In this document: positions 62,415 through 64,000 of the stretch, piece after piece
Position numbering within the stretch: the first letter of the stretch is position 1
Layout: each line of letters opens with the position of its first letter
Assembly: GCF_025717675.1 (NCBI RefSeq)
Contig: NZ_JAJIRT010000001.1
Span: forward strand, 1,591,391-1,655,390
From: Paucibacter sp. DJ2R-2
GTDB taxonomy: Bacteria > Pseudomonadota > Gammaproteobacteria > Burkholderiales > Burkholderiaceae_C
DNA length: 64,000 bases
Reading direction: 5' to 3'
Program-made: the position numbers and the translations under genes
The notes under the pieces: generated by a model
The model's database searches: none
The model's input: only the letters and a program-made list of their open reading frames with translations
What the model was told of the DNA's origin: nothing

Positions 62415-63806
62415 TCACTCCAGACGCAGATCGGCCCGCGCCAGGTAGTCGGCGAGGCTTTGGATCTGGCCGCAGGCCTGCAGCAGCCCGACCAGGGCCA
62501 TCACATGCTCATAGGCGACTTGGGCGCGCTCGGTGCGCAACTTGCTCAGGTTCAGCTCGGCATCGATCAGGTCGATGGCCGTGCTCGTGCCCTGTTTGAG
62601 GCCGGCCCGACGCAGGCGCAGCAATTCCTGGCCGAGCTCATCTTGCGCCGCGAGGCTGATGTACTGGCTGCGCGCCTGCTCGGCGCTGCGCCATTGGCGC
62701 TCCACCAGCAGGGCGATGTCGCTGCGGGCCTGAGCCTCGGCGGCTTCGGCCTGGTGGATCTGGCTTTGGTGCGAGCGCTCCATGGCCTGGTGGTCGATCG
62801 AGTCCCACAGATTGAAGCGCACGCCGACGCCGGCGAGCCAGTCGCCGTTGTGGCTCAGGGAGCGTTGGCCGAAGGCGAAGACCTGGGGCTTGTTGAGCGC
62901 CTTGGTGCCGGCCTTCAGATACTCGGCCTGGGCCTTCTTTGCTGCGATCTTGGCCAGACCCGGGTGCAAGGTCAGGGCGGTGTTGATGAAGTCCTGCAGC
63001 GACGGCAGTGCTTGCGAGCTGAGCGCCAGCGGCGTGCTGGGGGCGGGTATGCCGTCGAACTTGAGCGTTCGTGCCAGAGCCATGGCCACCAGGTCCGCAT
63101 CGCTGCGTGCCTTGCGGGCCTGGTATTGCGCGTCCTGCAGGGCGGCTTTCGCCTGCAGGCGCTCCAGCTGCGAGGCCACGCCAGCCTTGAGCATTTTTTC
63201 GGCCGCCAGGTCATGCTCGGCCACGCCGGCCGCAGCGGCATCCCGCAAGGCGGCGGCGCGGCGCGCCATCTGGGTCTGGAAGTAGCGCTGGGCCAGCACA
63301 GCGATGGCCTCGTCCTCGCTGTGCTGCAAGTCGGCCTGCGCTTCATCGCCTTGAGCGCCGACCATCCCGCGCAAGGCATCGGGCGCACCGCCCAGGTAGA
63401 TGGGCCAGACCGCATTCACCGAGGCCGACTGGCTGCTGTTGCGCCGTTCGATGGTGTAGTTGGAGGGCAGGGGCGGCAGCGCAGGCAGCATGCCGGCCAC
63501 CTGCGGCGGCAACAGATTGACGGCATTGCCCAGGCCTTGCTTGAGGGGATCCAGGTCCAGATCCAGGCTCATCCGGTAGGTGTAGGCCACGCCCTGGGCC
63601 GAGACCATCGGGCCGCCGGCTCTTGCGATGCCCTCGGCCTGAGCCTGACGCTGCGCCACCACGGCGCGGGCACCGGCCAGTTGATCGGAGCCCTGCTGAA
63701 GACGATGCACTGCCTCGTCCCAAGTCAAGGAGGCCGAGGTCTGCGCCCCAACGCTGCCTGCCCACAGCAAGGGCAGGCTGATCAACAGCGGGCGGAAGAC
63801 AGGCAT
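62415..63806 (-). CDS. TolC-family outer-membrane efflux protein
   Basis: The outer-membrane channel of the efflux operon, 463 residues. ATG 63806 (MPVFRPLLISLPLLWAG) starts a signal peptide ending GSVGAQ; the frame is open to 63911 but that part lacks a signal. Two OEP repeats are apparent: LTWDEAVHRLQQGSDQLAGA in the N-half and INTALTLHPGLAKIAAKKAQ in the C-half, with long helical regions between. The operon order tolC-hlyD-permease-permease is the usual RND-independent ABC-type efflux layout. Confidence 0.9.
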   Translation of the reverse strand: MPVFRPLLISLPLLWAGSVGAQTSASLTWDEAVHRLQQGSDQLAGARAVVAQRQAQAEGIARAGGPMVSAQGVAYTYRMSLDLDLDPLKQGLGNAVNLLPPQVAGMLPALPPLPSNYTIERRNSSQSASVNAVWPIYLGGAPDALRGMVGAQGDEAQADLQHSEDEAIAVLAQRYFQTQMARRAAALRDAAAAGVAEHDLAAEKMLKAGVASQLERLQAKAALQDAQYQARKARSDADLVAMALARTLKFDGIPAPSTPLALSSQALPSLQDFINTALTLHPGLAKIAAKKAQAEYLKAGTKALNKPQVFAFGQRSLSHNGDWLAGVGVRFNLWDSIDHQAMERSHQSQIHQAEAAEAQARSDIALLVERQWRSAEQARSQYISLAAQDELGQELLRLRRAGLKQGTSTAIDLIDAELNLSKLRTERAQVAYEHVMALVGLLQACGQIQSLADYLARADLRLE

Positions 63807-63970
63807 GGGTCGCGGCTCAATCCGATGAGAAATAGGTTTAGCGTAGGGGGCCCAAACGACGCGGCCTTGACAAGGCTGTGACCAGGACTTGGCCGCGCCA
63901 CACTCTAGCAAAGGCTGGTGCCAACAGCCGTCCGGTGCTGGCGCACCATCGGGCTGCGCCCTCTGTCTGC

Positions 63971-64000
63971 TCAGTCTTCCAACAGACTCCTGAGCATCCA
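63971..64000 (-). CDS. Possible 3' end of an upstream regulator gene (window edge)
   Basis: The minus frame reads WMLRSLLED then TGA at 63973-63971. LRSLLE-type endings are common in TetR-family regulators, and such a regulator is often the first gene before tolC. Only nine codons are in the window, so this is a weak call. Confidence 0.3.
   Translation of the reverse strand, partial: WMLRSLLED

Overview
This is a GC-rich chromosomal segment from a free-living betaproteobacterium, most likely Burkholderiales of the Rubrivivax/Leptothrix/Roseateles/Paucibacter type. The evidence is the strong G/C bias at third codon positions, several PEP-CTERM secreted proteins, two LivFGHMK-type uptake systems, a TonB receptor, a GbpA-like chitin-active LPMO, and many AraC, LysR, MerR and sigma-54 regulators. 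I see no rRNA, tRNA, CRISPR, prophage, integrase or intact insertion sequence. The assignment is inference from gene content, not a database match.

Layout. 1-2204: a partial TAXI-type TRAP solute-binding protein and a divergent secreted HEASH-motif protein. 2230-13786 (all minus strand): two complete branched-chain-type ABC importers back to back, livK2-G2-F2-H2-M2 then an alpha/beta hydrolase, then livG1-F1-K1-H1-M1. Three spacers in this array hold large inverted repeats. 14149-16867: an SxxK serine hydrolase beside a PAS/sigma-54 activator. 17001-24230: a TonB receptor, PEP-CTERM protein, orphan oligopeptide-binding protein and EptA-like sulfatase-fold enzyme. 24324-26476: a MerR regulator divergent from DUF2938, flavodoxin-like and DUF2798 genes, with a textbook 19-bp-spaced MerR promoter.

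26669-36456: a PEP-CTERM protein, P450 with divergent AraC regulator, small outer-membrane barrel, putative oxygenase, histone-deacetylase-like enzyme, AraC/EamA pair and GAF-HD-GYP phosphodiesterase. 36464-41822: PAP2 phosphatase with EptA (lipid A remodelling), LPMO, SirB-like protein and an Asp/Glu racemase-family enzyme. 41945-48268: metallo-beta-lactamase-fold hydrolase, a tandem pair of PEP-CTERM paralogues (one degenerate), POT peptide transporter, polar amino-acid binding protein and a 62-aa protein. 48519-58978: prfC, DUF1203, a serine hydrolase with TPRs, a binding-protein/DJ-1-like operon, OPT transporter with a TPR protein, and LysR divergent from doxX-gst. 59031-64000: a TolC-HlyD-permease-permease efflux operon without a visible ATPase, and possibly the last codons of its regulator.

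The overall theme is nutrient capture (amino acids, peptides, chitin) plus envelope remodelling and export. I found no clearly new defence or mobile system. The most interesting signals are the long inverted repeats inside the liv array, the decayed PEP-CTERM paralogue beside its intact sister, the enzymes with altered catalytic motifs, and the MerR operator.
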